Source: Lentisphaerota bacterium (GTDB lineage: Bacteria > Verrucomicrobiota > Kiritimatiellia > JAAZAB01). Taken from it: DNA of 58,423 nt. Every line of letters starts with the position of its first letter. Position 1 is the stretch's first letter. The stretch is taken from assembly GCA_016188985.1 (NCBI GenBank), contig JACPGM010000016.1:1-58423 (forward strand), given 5' to 3'. The translations under genes were made by a program, and so were the position numbers. Positions 1 through 8,579 of the stretch are shown piece after piece. Below the pieces are notes generated by a model. It made no database searches, had not been told where the DNA came from, and saw only the letters and a program-made list of their open reading frames with translations.

Positions 1-1
1 C

Positions 2-2122
2 ATAACGCCTGTTGGCGCTGGAGCTGATTATGCCTATGGCCTGGTGGTTCAGCCCGACGGCAAGATTGTGGCCGCCGGCAGCGCCAACAATGGCGCCAAC
101 GACGATTTTGCCCTGGCGCGCTATGACACAAACGGGGCGCTGGACACCACCTTTGGCCCCAGCGCCAACGGCAAAGTTACCACCGGCCTTGACGCCTATA
201 ATAATTATGGCCTCGCGATAGCGCTCCAGACCGACGGCAAAATTGTGGTCGCCGGTTATGGTGGAAACAGTGCGAGCGCACCTTACGAAAATTTTGCCTT
301 GGCGCGCTACACCACCACTGGGACCTTGGACACTGCTTTCAGCGGCGACGGGAAACTCATCCAGGACATCTCTGGCACACGGGACTATGGCCGGGCGGTG
401 GCAATCCAGGCCGACGGCAAAATTGTGGTCGCGGGGAGCGATTACAATAATAATGAGTTTATTATAGCGCGCTTCACTACCGCCGGGGTTTTGGACACGA
501 GTTTCAGCGGTGATGGGAAGGACCTGACAGGCGACATTGGGAACAACAGTGCTTATTGTTACGGTGTCGCCATTCAGGATAATCAAAAAATTGTGATGGT
601 CGGGGCCATTATAGGTCCTGATAATCTTGACTTTGGCATGTTCTGCTATACCACCAACGGGGTTCTTGATTCCAGTTTCGGCTACGGTGGAAAGGTCATA
701 ACGCCTGTTGGCGCTGGAGCTGATTATGCCTATGGCCTGGTGGTTCAGCCCGACGGCAAGATTGTGGCCGCCGGCAGCGCCAACAATGGCGCCAACGACG
801 ATTTTGCCCTGGCGCGCTACCACAGCGACGGCCGCTTAGACTTTAAGGACGGGAAGGCGAACTCGGACGTTCACGCCTCGACCGACCAGATCCGCGGTCT
901 GGCCATTCAGGCGGATGGGAAAATTGTCGGTGTCGGCGCGGGTAGTGACGGTTCTTACAATGATTTTGTCGTGGCCCGCTACACCACCAATGGAGACCTC
1001 GACTGCAGCTTTGGCTACACCAACAGCGGGCGCCGTTATACGACCATCAATAGTGGCACTGAGCTTGCCTATGCCGCGCTGGTTCAGTCGGACGGCAAAA
1101 TTGTGGCAGGCGGATACACCACTTATTACAGTACTCCAAATACCAACCGTTTTGCCCTGTTGCGCTATACTACCAACGGGGGGATGGATGGCAGTTGGAG
1201 CAGCGACGGGAAAGTTGAAACGAGCTTTACCAACAATGCGGCCTATTGTTATAGCGTCGCGCAACAGTCGGACGGCAAGATTGTCGCCGCCGGGTACGCC
1301 TATAATGGCGCGAACAACGATTTTGCCCTCGCGCGCTATAATGCCAATGGGACCCTCGACACCAGCTTCGGCGCCAACGGCGACGGCATGGTTATGACAC
1401 CCATCGGCAGCGGCCAGGACTATGCCTCTGGCATGGCGCTTCAATCTGACGGGAAAATTGTGTTGGCCGGCTCGACTTGGGTCAGCGGGGCCAACTCCAA
1501 CGATTTTGCCCTGGCGCGCTATCTTACCAATGGCGTTCTGGACACCACTTTTGGCACAAATGGCACGGGGCTGATGGTTACCCCCATCGGCACCAATAAT
1601 GACATAGTCAATGCGATGGCAATCCAGTCGGACGGCAAAATTGTGGTCTCCGGCTACAGTTGGCAGGGGGCCAACTCCAATGATTTCGCTCTCGCGCGCT
1701 ATAATGCCAATGGGACGCTGGACACCAGTTTCGGCACCAACGGCACGGGCAAGGTCGTTACCCCCGTGCTCAGCAGCAATGACATCTGCACCAGCGTGGC
1801 CCTGGCCACGCGCGCGGCCTCACGCTGGTGGCCGGCCGAGAGCGTGATTATAGCCTCCGGCTATGCTTGGAACAACACCAACTGGGACTTTGCCGTGGTG
1901 CGCTATCGAATGAATGGGACATTGGACACCCGGTTTGGCAACGGTGGAAAAAGCACCACGGACTTTAACGCTGCCGGCGACGTGGGTTACAGTGTGGCAA
2001 TTCAATCCGACGGCAAAATTGTGGTGGGCGGCTACGCCAATATAGGCGATACACGCTTTGGTCTGGCGCGCTATGAAAACGAGATCGCCGTGCCCGGCGG
2101 CACCATCTTTGTCGGGCACTGA
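2..2122 (+). CDS. Delta-60 repeat protein (5' end cut by window edge)
   Basis: The reading frame is open from the left edge, so the true start and any signal peptide lie outside the window. It consists of about twelve tandem units of roughly 55 residues. Each has a core like (A/L)xQxDGKIVxxG followed by DFALARYxxNGxLDTxFG, the signature of the delta-60 (beta-propeller-like) repeat. Such proteins are usually exported and probably form propellers; no enzyme motif is visible. The C-terminus ends with a short tail (VPGGTIFVGH) after the last repeat. The unit near 1797-1850 lacks the QSDGKIV core and carries a GC-rich palindromic stretch in its place. Bases 1-123 are identical to 697-819. The repeat family is clear; its function is unknown. 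Confidence 0.9.
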   Translation: MTPVGAGADYAYGLVVQPDGKIVAAGSANNGANDDFALARYDTNGALDTTFGPSANGKVTTGLDAYNNYGLAIALQTDGKIVVAGYGGNSASAPYENFALARYTTTGTLDTAFSGDGKLIQDISGTRDYGRAVAIQADGKIVVAGSDYNNNEFIIARFTTAGVLDTSFSGDGKDLTGDIGNNSAYCYGVAIQDNQKIVMVGAIIGPDNLDFGMFCYTTNGVLDSSFGYGGKVITPVGAGADYAYGLVVQPDGKIVAAGSANNGANDDFALARYHSDGRLDFKDGKANSDVHASTDQIRGLAIQADGKIVGVGAGSDGSYNDFVVARYTTNGDLDCSFGYTNSGRRYTTINSGTELAYAALVQSDGKIVAGGYTTYYSTPNTNRFALLRYTTNGGMDGSWSSDGKVETSFTNNAAYCYSVAQQSDGKIVAAGYAYNGANNDFALARYNANGTLDTSFGANGDGMVMTPIGSGQDYASGMALQSDGKIVLAGSTWVSGANSNDFALARYLTNGVLDTTFGTNGTGLMVTPIGTNNDIVNAMAIQSDGKIVVSGYSWQGANSNDFALARYNANGTLDTSFGTNGTGKVVTPVLSSNDICTSVALATRAASRWWPAESVIIASGYAWNNTNWDFAVVRYRMNGTLDTRFGNGGKSTTDFNAAGDVGYSVAIQSDGKIVVGGYANIGDTRFGLARYENEIAVPGGTIFVGH
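697..819 (+). repeat. 123-bp exact direct repeat inside the delta-60 gene
   Basis: This stretch is identical base for base to positions 1-123, while the other repeat units of the gene have diverged at the DNA level. It points to recent unequal recombination or conversion between units. Because one copy lies exactly at the window edge, an assembly break in the repeat is also possible. Confidence 0.85.
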
Positions 2123-2204
2123 GGGTGTAACCGCTGGCTCATGATATGCTAAGCGCGCGGGCCGCACATTTATACACAGCGATAATAATGCTACGGCATC
2201 ACAT

Positions 2205-2300
2205 GGTAGGGCGCTTTCGCCGAAAGCGCCGCGGACGGTCCCGCCGAGGCGGGATAAACTCGGCGCTTGCCCCGCCCTGTGGCGGGGAGCCGTCCCTACC
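2205..2300. repeat. Dispersed palindromic element A, copy 1 (GGTAGGG...CCCTACC)
   Basis: A 96-bp GC-rich unit bounded by GGTAGGG and CCCTACC, with several internal hairpins such as CCCGCCgagGCGGG and CCCCGCCctgtGGCGGGG. Its reverse complement matches 48238-48361 and 55700-55762 closely, and 18132-18216 more loosely. It fills most of the spacer between the delta-60 gene and the convergent glycoside hydrolase gene, so it could act as a bidirectional hairpin. No transposase is encoded. Confidence 0.75.
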
Positions 2301-2316
2301 AAGAGATCATGCTGCG

Positions 2317-4299
2317 TTACTTATGACGCTCTGTATAGCTCCTGGCAACCTGAAAGACCATGGCGTCATTGGGCTTGATGGTGGCCGTGGCTCTATCGGG
2401 GTCGGAAAATTCACCGTATAACACTTTGGCTACCTTCCACCCCTTGCACAGGCTGAAACTCTCCCTTGCCGGTTCCGGCGCATAATTGATGGCAATTATC
2501 AGGCGTTGCCGCTCGTCAAACGAATGCTCAGTCAGCCCCACCTGCGGTTGCGTCTTGCTTGCAATCCGCTCGGCACAAGCCGCCTTGGCCAGGGCCTGGT
2601 AGATTTTCCAGCACGGCTCCGCTGTGGTTCCATAAAAGGCGCCCGGCCGCGTGGTGAGTTCCTGCTCCATAGCGAAGCCAAGAAAATAAACCGCGCCCTT
2701 TCCGTAGGCGGCGCGGCAAAATACCGGGTTGCCATCCGTTTCCGCGCCCAGGACCTCGGCGCGCGTGGAGGCCAGCGCCAGGCGCATGCCGCCGCGCATG
2801 GTTAGCTCCGTCCGGCCACGGCCGGACCCGGCCTGAAACCGGAATTTGCCCGCACGGCGCTGTTCGCGCGTTTCTACGGTTAAGCCGGTAACTTCCTCAA
2901 ATTCGGATAAGAATCCGTCGTCATAGGAAATGTAAAGCGTTGCGCCCTCCTGAACCCTCTGGCGCAATTCCAGCCAGAGCCGCCGGCTCATGACGCCCGT
3001 GCCCTTGATGCCGGGCAGCAAATACAAAGACGAGCTTATCAAGGGCTGCTCCACATATTGAAATTCCAGGTCGAAGCCGGCTTGCTTGGCCAGCACGAAA
3101 GCTCCGTAAGCCACGGCCCAATGATCCTGGTCCCGGCTCAACAGGCAAACCGCCTCTTTGCGGCGCGGCGGCAACGCCGCAAACGGAAAGGAATCCAGAA
3201 ATTTGCGGAAGCGCTTCAACTCGCCTAAAACCGCTTTGGGCCGGTACGCGGCGCCAAACAGCCCCAGTTCGCGCTCCAGGGCTTCCCAATCGTAAGGGGC
3301 CTGTGCCAAATGACCCTGGTCAAACGCGCACCACCAGAGCAACCCATGGCCGTCATGCGCCCACAGTGAAAATAGATTGGCGCGCAGATAATCGGCCGCA
3401 ATCTTCTCGCTGGAGAGCATCGGACCCAGCGTGCCGACTTCCTCAGCCAGGCAAGGCCGGCCGCCGACGTCGGCATACAGGCAGGTCTGTGCCGTGGCAT
3501 GCAGGCAAGACTTCAGGGTGTTAAGGGGATCAAGGGCGCAATACGGGGTGAAGATCGGGTAGGGGTGCGTTGTCAAGACATCGGTCAACTCAGCCTGGTC
3601 CTGAATCAGCCAGTGCGAGTTATTTAGATCAGCGCGCGGCTCCAAGGCGAGGTCGTGCATGCCGGAAACAACCGGGCGAGCTCGGTCTTCCAGGCGAATG
3701 GCGCCGGTGATGGTTTGGGTCCAAAGCCAAGCCGCTTCCCGCGAAACGCGGGACGGGTCCGGCGAGACCGCGCCCATGCAATTACATTCGTTGCCCAGGT
3801 CCCAGGCCAGAATGCTTGCGCTCCTGGCGAAATGCCGGACAAAACACCGCACGAACCGCACCTGCCACATGAGCGCCGCCGGGTCCGTGATCACATTGCA
3901 GCGTTCAAAGGCTCTTGGCACGAACAGCCGGCCGCTCATCCAGCCGGTGATGAGTCCGACGATCAGCTTCAGACGATGGCGTTCGGCCAGCGCAGTGAAC
4001 TCGGCGAAATGCGTCATGGCCGTGGCCGATAGTCCGGCCTGGCCCAGTTCGTCATTCGCCAGCGGCTCTTCGCCCAGGCGATATTCATGCCGCGGACTGA
4101 TGCGCTGCAAGGGCTGAAAATCCGGCCAGAGCGGGAAAACGCGGAGGACCTCGATGCCGGCCTCAGTCAGTTTGGCCAGGTCCTGCTCAACGATTTCACC
4201 CCGCCAATCCGACCACATGGCCGTGCCGGCATGCGATGCCCAGTAATTGCACCCGACAATAAAAGTTCCCGGCTGGGTCAAGCTGAGCGTTCGGTTCAT
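2317..4299 (-). CDS. GH5-like (clan A) glycoside hydrolase
   Basis: A predicted retaining glycoside hydrolase with a TIM-barrel N-terminal half and a large C-terminal extension. Counted from an in-frame ATG at 4305, the acid/base motif is at about residue 173 (WDLGNECN). The likely nucleophile is at about 288 (CLAEEVG), and the barrel ends with WWCAFDQG, as in the cellulase/mannanase superfamily. Residues after about 370 resemble the glutamine-amidotransferase-like and beta-sandwich parts of multidomain beta-galactosidase-type enzymes. I prefer the second ATG at 4299 because AAGG lies six bases upstream, whereas it abuts the ATG at 4305. No signal peptide is obvious, so it may be cytoplasmic. 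Substrate is unknown. A palindrome at 2809-2827 inside the gene recurs in an unrelated gene at 31169-31187. Confidence 0.75.
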   Translation of the reverse strand: MNRTLSLTQPGTFIVGCNYWASHAGTAMWSDWRGEIVEQDLAKLTEAGIEVLRVFPLWPDFQPLQRISPRHEYRLGEEPLANDELGQAGLSATAMTHFAEFTALAERHRLKLIVGLITGWMSGRLFVPRAFERCNVITDPAALMWQVRFVRCFVRHFARSASILAWDLGNECNCMGAVSPDPSRVSREAAWLWTQTITGAIRLEDRARPVVSGMHDLALEPRADLNNSHWLIQDQAELTDVLTTHPYPIFTPYCALDPLNTLKSCLHATAQTCLYADVGGRPCLAEEVGTLGPMLSSEKIAADYLRANLFSLWAHDGHGLLWWCAFDQGHLAQAPYDWEALERELGLFGAAYRPKAVLGELKRFRKFLDSFPFAALPPRRKEAVCLLSRDQDHWAVAYGAFVLAKQAGFDLEFQYVEQPLISSSLYLLPGIKGTGVMSRRLWLELRQRVQEGATLYISYDDGFLSEFEEVTGLTVETREQRRAGKFRFQAGSGRGRTELTMRGGMRLALASTRAEVLGAETDGNPVFCRAAYGKGAVYFLGFAMEQELTTRPGAFYGTTAEPCWKIYQALAKAACAERIASKTQPQVGLTEHSFDERQRLIIAINYAPEPARESFSLCKGWKVAKVLYGEFSDPDRATATIKPNDAMVFQVARSYTERHK

Positions 4300-4408
4300 A
4301 CACATCCTTGCCGCCGATTTTTTTTCTTCATTCCACCGGGGAAAATGGTTAGTCTTTGGCCCGATTCTATATAAATTGCCGACCGGCAGCCAACGCTAAT
4401 TAGAGCCT

Positions 4409-5827
4409 TTAGGATATGCCGGAACTTCGGTTGACTGGTAGATTGTGGCCGGCAAATTGCATGGCAAAGAGGTCCGCGTCTTGCAGGCAAAAACGCAGGC
4501 GGACTGGGCGCCCGGCGTAAGCCGAAAGATCAGATCCGTTTTTCCATGATACCGGCGCGGTAAGCTCATCGCCGTACCACGGCGCCATATCGTTCAAGCC
4601 CAAGCCCGGCACGGGATGTCCGTCGGCGTCTTGAAGCTCCACCCGGATCGAGCCGGCCGCCGACGTTTTGGCGTTCAGGCGCAGCGTCGCGCCGCTGAAG
4701 ATGAATGGATGGGTGACCACCTCGCCGCCGGTGTGCGCCGCGCGGACGGACACAAAGCCCCAAGGGCGAACGCTCAACCGGCGCAACCGGAGCGGCGTGT
4801 CCGTCTGCCGGTAGTGTTCGGTAATGTACAACGACCATTCCGCGGGCGACGTCTCGGCGATACCCCAGGCCGGGTAATTGTTGCGATCCGTCCAGTTCCG
4901 CCGATCAAGTCCCGGCGTGACCCAGGCATCGAGCCAGCGCCGCCAATGGATGCCGTCACGGCTGGCCATAAACACAGCGTCATTAACGCCGCCGTAAGGG
5001 TGCGCCGGCTCGGCTTTGCGTTCCGCCACGAAGCGATTGGGAAAGCCGAGATAAAAATGCTCGGCCCCCGGACAAGGCAGAATGGCGTTGGTATAAAATT
5101 GGGTGGCGCAGTCGCCATCCGCGTACCGCAGCAATTCCGGCGGCGACCAATGGATGAAATCCGGCGACGTCGCGTGCTGAATGGCGCGCGTGGGGTTGGG
5201 TCCGATACGTTGCGCGCCTTGGCGCAGGCGGCGCGTATCGCGGTCGTAATAGACTCTTGTGTAACAGCGATAGCATTGGGTGACACGATCCCAGAAAGCG
5301 GTATTGATGGTGTCAAACTGGCCGGGCAAGTCCAGGGCGTCCTCCTGCATCGGCCGCCAAGACAGGCCGTCGGCGGAACACAAGGCGTAGGCCTTGTAGC
5401 GGTATCCCGCGATGCCTTTGAAACACTGGTCCGGAGGGCAAGCTGGATTCGTATCATAAAAAGGCGGGGGCACGTTCGGGCCGCCGCCGATTTGGAGGAT
5501 GTTATTGCGGCGGGACTGTTGAAATTCCACCAAGCCCAGATCCGGTCGCGTGAACGTCAGACCGTCGTGGCTTTCGGCCAGCGCCACGACCGTTGTGTCG
5601 TCTTCGCGTTTGAGATCGAGAATGGAAGCCCGATAGTAAAGGCGCCAGCCTCGGTCCACGGCCAGCACCCGATTAGCGCCGCCGACATTGCCTTCCCAGG
5701 GTGCGTCCCAGACAAACGCCGTTTCGCGCCGCTCCGGTCGTTGGAGTTGCAAGCTCGCGCCGCGCAAGTCGGCCAGCAACCATTCGTCCAGAAACAACTC
5801 GCGTCGTCCGCCAATGTTAGCGATCAT
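4409..5827 (-). CDS. GH32/GH43-like five-bladed propeller protein
   Basis: About 472 residues, starting MIANIGGRRELFLDEW. The start at 5827 is chosen over an upstream ATG at 5881 because AAGGAAGG lies five bases before it. The body has repeated patterns typical of glycosidase-type beta-propellers, such as WRLYYRAS, ATSPDFIHW and MASRDGIHWRRW. The last 110 residues (from about GEVVTHPFIF) look like a lectin-like beta-sandwich. Proteins of this build in Planctomycetes and Lentisphaerota are annotated as glycosyl-hydrolase-like proteins of unknown substrate. It follows the GH5-like gene's direction, about 100 bp upstream of it, so the two may be cotranscribed. No export signal is seen. Confidence 0.65.
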   Translation of the reverse strand: MIANIGGRRELFLDEWLLADLRGASLQLQRPERRETAFVWDAPWEGNVGGANRVLAVDRGWRLYYRASILDLKREDDTTVVALAESHDGLTFTRPDLGLVEFQQSRRNNILQIGGGPNVPPPFYDTNPACPPDQCFKGIAGYRYKAYALCSADGLSWRPMQEDALDLPGQFDTINTAFWDRVTQCYRCYTRVYYDRDTRRLRQGAQRIGPNPTRAIQHATSPDFIHWSPPELLRYADGDCATQFYTNAILPCPGAEHFYLGFPNRFVAERKAEPAHPYGGVNDAVFMASRDGIHWRRWLDAWVTPGLDRRNWTDRNNYPAWGIAETSPAEWSLYITEHYRQTDTPLRLRRLSVRPWGFVSVRAAHTGGEVVTHPFIFSGATLRLNAKTSAAGSIRVELQDADGHPVPGLGLNDMAPWYGDELTAPVSWKNGSDLSAYAGRPVRLRFCLQDADLFAMQFAGHNLPVNRSSGIS

Positions 5828-5960
5828 GGGAGCCTTCCTTCGCTTGTTTGAGACTCTAACATCTCCACTTTTTTCCGGCAACGCCGGCTTTTCGGCAACC
5901 TCAGACCGGATTAAAGAGTTGCAATCGGCAATTCAGATGTAATAGCATATCGGACAGTGA

Positions 5961-6197
5961 ATGAAAAAGCGTTTGCCTATTTCCACGATTGAAGACGAGT
6001 GGTTGGATTGGTACCGGCTGACTCCGGCTCAACGCTGGAAGGAAACGCAAAAACTCTGGGCTTTCTTTATTGCGCTGGGCGGCTCCCTTGATCCCGAACC
6101 CGATTCACAGAGTCCTTTCAATTCTGCGTACCTGCGGCGTCCGTCATCTGCTCATGGGCGGCCAGGCCTGCATATTATACGGCGCAGCCGAGTTTAG
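5961..6197 (+). CDS. Small protein overlapping a nucleotidyltransferase gene
   Basis: 78 residues, starting MKKRLPISTIEDEWLDWYRL, with a WKETQKLWAFFIALGGSLDPEP segment. Small proteins with a (M/L)TPAxRWxE...LW...GGSLxPEPDxQSPF pattern are, as I recall, commonly found directly upstream of MNT-fold nucleotidyltransferases. That suggests an antitoxin-like or accessory role, but this is from memory. Its last 128 bases overlap the next gene in a different frame, so the two are probably translationally coupled. No domain is named with confidence. Confidence 0.6.
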   Translation: MKKRLPISTIEDEWLDWYRLTPAQRWKETQKLWAFFIALGGSLDPEPDSQSPFNSAYLRRPSSAHGRPGLHIIRRSRV

Positions 6198-6828
6198 CCG
6201 CGATACCGATATTGTCATCTTGGCTGACGAATTGAATCTGCGACGCCTGCGGCGGGCGCTGGCGAGCTTGAAGGCCGAATGCATTGCCGTGCCGCCATTG
6301 GCCCTTAAATGGCTGCGCAAAGGCCATGCCGTTCATTTCCGCTGTCATCTTCCTGGAACGGAAAATATACGCCTGGATGTTATGGCCAAACTGCGCAACG
6401 CGCCCTCATTCAACAAACTCTGGAAGCGGCGCACGACGGTGGCCGTGGCCGCGGGCGCAAGCTACGAGCTGGTCTCGCTTCCTGACCTTGTTCAGATCAA
6501 GAAAACCCAGCGGGACAAGGACTGGCTGATGCAGCGCCGTCTTGTTGAAGCGCATTATTTCAGCCGACCGCGCCGGCCCGGCGCGGCGCAATTGAATTTC
6601 TGGCTTAACGAGCTGCGTACCCCGGAACTGCTGGTTGATCTTGCGAAAAAGTATCCGCAGCGGACTGCGCGCGTAGCGCGCCGGCGGCCATTGCTGGCCC
6701 AGGCCCTGAGGGGCGATGAGCTTGCCTTGCAGGCGGCTTTGAAGAAGGAAGAAGAAGTAGAACGCATCGCCGATCGTATATACTGGGCGCCATTAAAAAA
6801 AGAACTGGAACGGTTGCGGCATGAATAG
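6070..6828 (+). CDS. Nucleotidyltransferase-fold protein (putative toxin or antitoxin)
   Basis: 252 residues with the minimal nucleotidyltransferase pattern: hRHLLMGGQACILYG (GG at about 30-31), then the metal-binding DTDIV at about 45-49. The C-terminal half is charged and helical (RLRRALA..., KKEEEVERIADRIY). The reading frame has only TTG starts before the conserved core, at 6070 and 6088; the next ATG (6154) would cut into the GG motif. Translation therefore probably depends on coupling to the overlapping upstream small gene. Family members occur in two-gene toxin-antitoxin or abortive-infection modules. The actual activity (nucleotide transfer to RNA or protein) cannot be told from sequence. 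Confidence 0.7.
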   Translation: MRWAAPLIPNPIHRVLSILRTCGVRHLLMGGQACILYGAAEFSRDTDIVILADELNLRRLRRALASLKAECIAVPPLALKWLRKGHAVHFRCHLPGTENIRLDVMAKLRNAPSFNKLWKRRTTVAVAAGASYELVSLPDLVQIKKTQRDKDWLMQRRLVEAHYFSRPRRPGAAQLNFWLNELRTPELLVDLAKKYPQRTARVARRRPLLAQALRGDELALQAALKKEEEVERIADRIYWAPLKKELERLRHE

Positions 6829-6957
6829 GCATAAGCATGATGGTGATGTTCTCTTCCGGCAATTACCAGATGGGACACTTTGGCGATTGTGTTTGTGCAA
6901 GCAGGATGTTATTATGCATCCGAAGTTGAGCAATGTAAGGAAAGAGAGGCAAATAAA

Positions 6958-7440
6958 ATGGCAAGAAAATCACTTGCGGCCGCCGCGCTGTTGATGGCCG
7001 CGGCGGCGCTCGCCGCTTCAGCGGCCACAATGAGCGTGCAGGTCAAGGAAGCGCCTGTGCGCGCCACGCCGTCTTTTGTCGGCAAAGTCGTCGGCACTTT
7101 AGCCTATGGCGATCGGATTGAAGTCCAGCAAACTCAGGGCGCCTGGTCCCAGATTGCCGGCAAAGGCATCTCAGGTTGGGTGCACTCTTCGGCCTTGTCC
7201 ACTAAAAAGATCGTGCTGGCTTCCGGCCGGGAGCAGGCCCGCGTTGCTGCCTCCGGCGACGAGTTGGCGCTGGCGGGCAAAGGTTTCAACTCGGATGTCG
7301 AAGCCCAGTTCAAGGCTACCCATCGCGACATTGATTTCACCTGGATCAACCGCATGGAAAAAATCAGGATTGCGCCGGCCGAATCGCAGGCCTTTCTTAA
7401 AGATGGTCTTGTGGCGCCGAAGGAAGGGGGCGCAAAATGA
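6958..7440 (+). CDS. Exported bacterial SH3-domain protein
   Basis: 160 residues. The start is at 6958 rather than at upstream in-frame codons, because a GAGAGG site precedes it and a clear signal peptide begins there (MARKSLAAAALLMAAAALAA, cleavage near ASA-AT). Residues about 25-85 form a bacterial SH3 (SH3b) domain: MSVQVKEAPVRATPSF...LAYGDRIEVQ...GWVHSSAL. Such domains bind peptidoglycan or peptide ligands in the periplasm. The last four bases overlap the start of the M48 protease gene (ATGA), so the two are coupled and probably work together in the envelope. Confidence 0.85.
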   Translation: MARKSLAAAALLMAAAALAASAATMSVQVKEAPVRATPSFVGKVVGTLAYGDRIEVQQTQGAWSQIAGKGISGWVHSSALSTKKIVLASGREQARVAASGDELALAGKGFNSDVEAQFKATHRDIDFTWINRMEKIRIAPAESQAFLKDGLVAPKEGGAK

Positions 7441-8357
7441 ATATGCTCTATCGCGCTATCGTTATTTCCCTGGCGGCGCTGGCGCTGGCCGGATTATCGG
7501 GTTGCCAGTCGGTGGGCGTTCTCTCGGAGGTCGGTGCCGGTGTGGCCCAGGTCACAGGCGTGGTTACGCCCCAGCAGGCGGAATCCATCAAGCGCGCCGG
7601 CACGGCCGTGGGCAAAACCTTTGCGGACATCACGCCGGAACAGGAATACTACATCGGCCGCACGGTGGGCGCCACCGTGCTCAACCGCTACAAGCCCTTG
7701 AACAACGAGTCGGCTAACCATTACCTGAACGTGCTGGGTCAAACCCTGGCCCAGTTCTCGGACCGGCCGGAGACCTTTGGCGGGTATCATTTTCTCATCA
7801 TGGAAACGGAGGAGGTCAATGCTTTTGCCGCGCCCGGCGGACTGATCTTCGTCTCGCGCGGCATGCTGCGCTGTTGCCGGAGCGAGGACGCCCTGGCCGC
7901 CGTGCTGGCCCACGAAATCGCTCACGCCGCCTGCCAGCACGGCCTGCGCGCAATCAAGAAAGGCCGCCTGACTTCGGCACTGACGATCCTGGCGGCGGAA
8001 AGCGCGAAGTCGCTGGGCGGCCAGTACCTGGCGCAGCTCACCGAGGCTTTCGAAGGCTCGATCAGCGACATCACCGCCACAATGATGAACAGCGGCTACG
8101 CGCGCGAGTTTGAGCGCCAGGCCGACCAAGCGGCCGTGACTATTCTTGAGCGCGCCGGCTATGATCCGCAGGGGCTTACCGCCGTGCTGACCGAAATGCA
8201 GAAGCACCTCAAGCCCGATGGGGCCGGTTTTGCCAAGACCCATCCCTCGCCGGGAAGCCGTATTGCCGATGTTGCCAAGTTTGTCGGACCGGTCCGGCCG
8301 GTCACGTCGCCCGCGGTCCGCCAGGCCCGGTTTCAAGCGGCGCTGGGCAAGCTCTGA
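7437..8357 (+). CDS. M48-family zinc metalloprotease lipoprotein
   Basis: 306 residues with a lipoprotein signal peptide (lipobox LSGC, Cys about 23). The zinc motif HEIAH is at about 159-163, with the third ligand expected in the EFERQADQAA helix near 226, matching peptidase family M48. A conserved HPSPGSRI segment lies near the C-terminus. BepA/LoiP-type members act in the periplasm on misassembled outer-membrane proteins; that role here is inference. The gene overlaps the SH3 gene by four bases. Confidence 0.9.
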   Translation: MNMLYRAIVISLAALALAGLSGCQSVGVLSEVGAGVAQVTGVVTPQQAESIKRAGTAVGKTFADITPEQEYYIGRTVGATVLNRYKPLNNESANHYLNVLGQTLAQFSDRPETFGGYHFLIMETEEVNAFAAPGGLIFVSRGMLRCCRSEDALAAVLAHEIAHAACQHGLRAIKKGRLTSALTILAAESAKSLGGQYLAQLTEAFEGSISDITATMMNSGYAREFERQADQAAVTILERAGYDPQGLTAVLTEMQKHLKPDGAGFAKTHPSPGSRIADVAKFVGPVRPVTSPAVRQARFQAALGKL

Positions 8358-8399
8358 CTAAAGCGGGCTATGCCCGCAACCCAAAACAAAACAAACTTC

Positions 8400-8562
8400 A
8401 CCACAGAGACACGGAGAGAGGCATTCCTCTCCCATGTTCTCTTGCGACCAATCGTTGCGCGCATTTGCGCAGGGCGCTGCGCCGTACGCCAAATGCGCGC
8501 AACACTCTTGAGGGGAGATGGAAGAGACCTGGGAGACGCAGTCATCTCCGTGCCTCCGTGGT
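8400..8562. repeat. MITE-like unit with nested inverted repeats
   Basis: Outer imperfect inverted repeats of 18 bp (ACCACAGAGACACGGAGA at 8400-8417, TCTCCGTGCCTCCGTGGT at 8545-8562) enclose a perfect 14-bp inverted repeat (GTTGCGCGCATTTG 8454-8467, CAAATGCGCGCAAC 8490-8503). No open frame of note. A separate small hairpin, GCGGGCtaTGCCCGC followed by AACCC, sits just before it near 8363 and recurs in variants near 12024 and 53232. Confidence 0.6.
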
Positions 8563-8579
8563 AAATTCTATATGCCGAC

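Noticed and set aside
1-2122. CRISPR or tandem noncoding array in the first 2 kb
   Set aside because: The periodicity is that of in-frame delta-60 protein repeats with codon-level variation.
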